Shown here: positions 41,697 to 43,797 of the stretch, piece after piece | Numbering within the stretch: the first letter of the stretch is position 1 | Layout: each line of letters begins with the position of its first letter | Program-made: the position numbers and the translations under genes | The notes under the pieces: generated by a model | What the model was told of the DNA's origin: nothing | The model's database searches: none | The model's input: the letters and a program-made list of their open reading frames with translations, nothing else | Assembly: GCF_028435365.1 (NCBI RefSeq) | Contig: NZ_JAGTJJ010000080.1 | Span: 1-43,797 of the forward strand | Origin: Polyangium jinanense | Lineage (GTDB): Bacteria > Myxococcota > Polyangia > Polyangiales > Polyangiaceae | Length of the DNA stretch: 43,797 nucleotides | Direction of reading: 5' to 3'

Positions 41697-43797
41697 GCCC
41701 GGAGCGACGACGTTATCCTATTTGGGCCCGAGTTTCGACCCGTCCCTCGGGGACACGGGCGATCTGTTGTCGATGCTCGGGGGTCTTTTCGGGGGGAATG
41801 GTGGAGGGAAACCCGCGCCTTCGGGCGGCATGGGGGCCAGCCTCGGCAACCTCGGGGGAGCCGCGCTTGCCACGAGCCTCGGGATGCCATCACTTGCGCC
41901 GCTTGCGTCGGGGCTCGGTGGGGCCCTTGGGGGGCTCGCGGAGCAGGGGATCGCAGCGCTGACGAGGCCGAAGCCGAAGCCGCCGAAGCGCCGGAAGCCG
42001 AACGCGAACGACCAAAAGATCCTCGCGGAAGGCCGGGCGATGGCACAGCGCACGGGGATCCAGGCATACGCACAGGATGCCGTCCTCCGCGTGCAACGAC
42101 CGGCGGATTACAAGCGTTTGCGCGCAGCGGGGAAGCTCCCGTCGCAGATCGCAGAGCGGCAACGGGCCGCCCAGCAGAGCCCCACGCCGCCGCGGACGAC
42201 GCTTGCGCCTGCAGCGCCGCGCTTGAACTTCGGGCAGTTTTCGCAGGGGGCCGCGCCGGCTCCGACCACGGCCCCGGCGCCCCCCGAACAGCGACCGAAC
42301 TTCGCCCCGCTCTTCGAGGGCCTCGACGCGGCCGACCGCGCGCACCTCGAGCTCGCGATCCAGGAGGGCCGCGGCGCGGAGACCTGGCGGCAGATCCAAG
42401 CCGCGCGAAGTGCTCAGCCTGCGACCAGTCCCGCGGCCACGTTCGCGCCTGACGAACCCCCGCCCATGCCCGAGCTCGACGGGTACAGCGAGACCAGCGG
42501 GCCCCCAGATGCGCGGCCGCGGCCGCGGAAGCACCTCGCGATCTTGCCGCTCCAGCAAGGGCAACTCGAGGGCGTGCTCCGGGGCGTCCCGGCCCTGCAA
42601 AAGCTCGACAAACGCCTGCTCCGGCTCCTCGCGGGTCGCTCGTCCGTGGCGCGAGACGTCGCCGGCGTCGACCCCTCGAGCGGCGTCTACCACGCGGCCC
42701 CGGGCGAGACCGCGTATGGCATCGCGAAGAAGTTGACGGGCAGCCCTGATCGCGTCGCGGAGCTCGTCGCCGCGAATCCCGGCAATCAGGGGCCCGTCTG
42801 GCAGCTCCCGCCGGGGTGGTTGATGTTCGAGCGGGATACAGCCGCGCCCGCCACGACGGGGCGCCGGTACACCGTCCTTCAGAATGACACGCCGTACGGC
42901 ATCGCGAAGAAACTCGGCGCGCTCCCGGTACGCTTGAAATGGTGGTCCGAGCTCAAGGCCGCGAACCCGCACAAGCCCACGAAGGACAACGGCGGCAACT
43001 GGGAGAGCCTGTATGCGGGCGAGGAGATCGGGATCCCCGACGAGTGGGCCGCGTCTCCCTCGATCCCGAACCTGAACGGGACGCCGCCAGCGCCTCCGAG
43101 TCCCATCCCTTCGACCGGACCGGGACTCCCTGCGCCTGGGCAAACGGGGACGATGGACCCCGGCGTCTACCTCCAGGCGCAAGCGCTGCTGGCTCTCTGG
43201 GCCAAGCAGAACCCTGGGGCGTGCGTTCCTGGTGATTTCGGCCTGAATCCCACCGATTTCACGGGCACCGTCACGCCGCGCACCTCGATGGCGCTCGCGA
43301 GCTTCCAGGCGTGGTGGAACAAGGCTCGACCCTCGAGCCCGCTCCGCGCCGACGGTGTGCTCGACGAGCTAACCTATCGCGCGCTGTTCACGGTCACGGC
43401 TGCGCAAGTCCCCACCCCTGCGCCCACGCCCGAGCAGCCCAAACCGGCCCCCATCCCGACGCCCACCTTGCCCGGCCTGCCGCCGTTCTCGGATTGGCTG
43501 GGGAAAGTCCTCGGGGGGAGCTTGCCCATTCCTCCGGCAAACCAGCCGCAGCCCGCGCCCACCCCGACGCCACAAATCCCCGTGCCGCAGCTCCCGCAGC
43601 AAATCCCGCCGTGGCTTGAGGGATGGCCCAAGGGGACGGTCCCGAACGCGATCCCGGCGCCGCAGGTGCCCCCGCAGCTCCCAAGCCTGCCGGTTCCACC
43701 ACTCCCGAGTCCGCCCTTCGTGCCGACGACGCAGCCGACGCCCAAGGACGACGGTTCGGCCGTGCCGTTTCTGACCATGCTGGGCGCTGGTCTTTTC
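41695..43797 (+). CDS. LysM and peptidoglycan-binding protein, spans the junction (703 aa in total)
   Basis: The ATG at 41695 has AGGAGG at 41681-41687. The frame is open to the window end (701 codons) and finishes at base 136 after circularisation. An N-terminal Gly/Leu-rich hydrophobic region (1-90) and a basic stretch (TRPKPKPPKRRKP) come first. Two LysM-type repeats follow at ~331-382 (AAPGETAYGIAKKLTG) and ~392-448 (TVLQNDTPYGIAKKLG). A PG_binding_1-like domain lies at ~487-566 (MALASFQAWWN, RADGVLDELTYRALF). A long Pro-rich tail and a terminal hydrophobic helix complete it. It should bind the host cell wall while anchored in a membrane, like a spike or envelope-spanning adaptor. No lytic motif is seen. 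The start codon overlaps that of the divergent ATPase gene. Confidence 0.87.
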   Translation, partial: MPGATTLSYLGPSFDPSLGDTGDLLSMLGGLFGGNGGGKPAPSGGMGASLGNLGGAALATSLGMPSLAPLASGLGGALGGLAEQGIAALTRPKPKPPKRRKPNANDQKILAEGRAMAQRTGIQAYAQDAVLRVQRPADYKRLRAAGKLPSQIAERQRAAQQSPTPPRTTLAPAAPRLNFGQFSQGAAPAPTTAPAPPEQRPNFAPLFEGLDAADRAHLELAIQEGRGAETWRQIQAARSAQPATSPAATFAPDEPPPMPELDGYSETSGPPDARPRPRKHLAILPLQQGQLEGVLRGVPALQKLDKRLLRLLAGRSSVARDVAGVDPSSGVYHAAPGETAYGIAKKLTGSPDRVAELVAANPGNQGPVWQLPPGWLMFERDTAAPATTGRRYTVLQNDTPYGIAKKLGALPVRLKWWSELKAANPHKPTKDNGGNWESLYAGEEIGIPDEWAASPSIPNLNGTPPAPPSPIPSTGPGLPAPGQTGTMDPGVYLQAQALLALWAKQNPGACVPGDFGLNPTDFTGTVTPRTSMALASFQAWWNKARPSSPLRADGVLDELTYRALFTVTAAQVPTPAPTPEQPKPAPIPTPTLPGLPPFSDWLGKVLGGSLPIPPANQPQPAPTPTPQIPVPQLPQQIPPWLEGWPKGTVPNAIPAPQVPPQLPSLPVPPLPSPPFVPTTQPTPKDDGSAVPFLTMLGAGLF
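43671..43797. repeat. Right copy of 127-bp terminal direct repeat
   Basis: Identical to bases 1-127. It encodes the Pro-rich C-terminal part of the LysM protein. See the entry for 1-127. Confidence 0.93.

Noticed and set aside
1..43797. tRNA, rRNA, CRISPR arrays and transposase-bearing insertion sequences
   Set aside because: None was recognised by eye. There are no regularly spaced short repeats with unique spacers and no transposase motifs; a covariance-model scan for tRNA or riboswitches was not possible here.
43671..43797. Terminal repeat as a biological phage end (terminal redundancy or att site)
   Set aside because: The length is exactly 127, a common assembly k-mer, and the repeat lies inside a coding sequence that closes perfectly when the ends are merged.

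Overview
This is a complete circular element, not a chromosomal fragment. Bases 1-127 are repeated exactly at 43671-43797, and one open reading frame (start 41695) runs off the right end and finishes in frame at base 136 on the left. The closed molecule would be 43,670 bp. The host is almost certainly a myxobacterium (Myxococcota, probably Polyangiales-like). The DNA is GC-rich. Two secreted proteins end in MYXO-CTERM-like tails. Several others are lipoproteins with the Gly/Cys-rich linkers and FG-GAP repeats typical of that group.

Layout (reading through the junction): (1) About 38.2 kb -> junction -> 6.25 kb, almost all on the plus strand, is a tightly packed module of about 14 genes. It holds a YGGGTY-motif protein, a transglutaminase-like protein, a coiled-coil protein, an inverted RadA-like ATPase, a 703-aa LysM/peptidoglycan-binding protein, membrane proteins, a beta-rich capsid candidate, a SpoIID-like protein and an alpha/beta-hydrolase. 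Four of the products end in a short C-terminal hydrophobic helix. I see no terminase, portal or tail gene and no relaxase or type IV secretion gene. My best reading is an undescribed tailless, membrane-containing virus or phage-plasmid, or an envelope-crossing apparatus. (2) 6.5-13.5 kb is the maintenance region: an XRE regulator, a winged-helix protein, a membrane-anchored ECF sigma factor, a ParA/RHH partition pair, a large helix-turn-helix candidate replication protein, a 15-bp-stem hairpin and a diverged 195-bp repeat that could be the origin. Sets of three hexamers (GTACAT/GGACAT) spaced exactly 8 bp apart occur at parA and inside several genes. They look like sites for the RHH partition protein. 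(3) 13.5-37.9 kb is an accessory region built around four copies of one XerC/D-like tyrosine recombinase: one intact and three decayed. Six copies of a palindrome (TTTCGTTNAACGAAA) lie at the edges of gene blocks and at the recombinase operon's regulator gene.

The cargo is surface and secreted proteins: two FG-GAP proteins, a DUF1028 protein, a tandem array of four intact plus two broken beta-gamma-crystallin genes, an outer-membrane-type protein, and an RHH-led operon encoding a PEGA-domain protein and three Cys-rich lipoproteins. The element therefore appears to pair a virion-like or envelope-active module with plasmid partitioning and with recombinase-driven accumulation of host envelope genes. 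Function beyond the recognised domains is inference.
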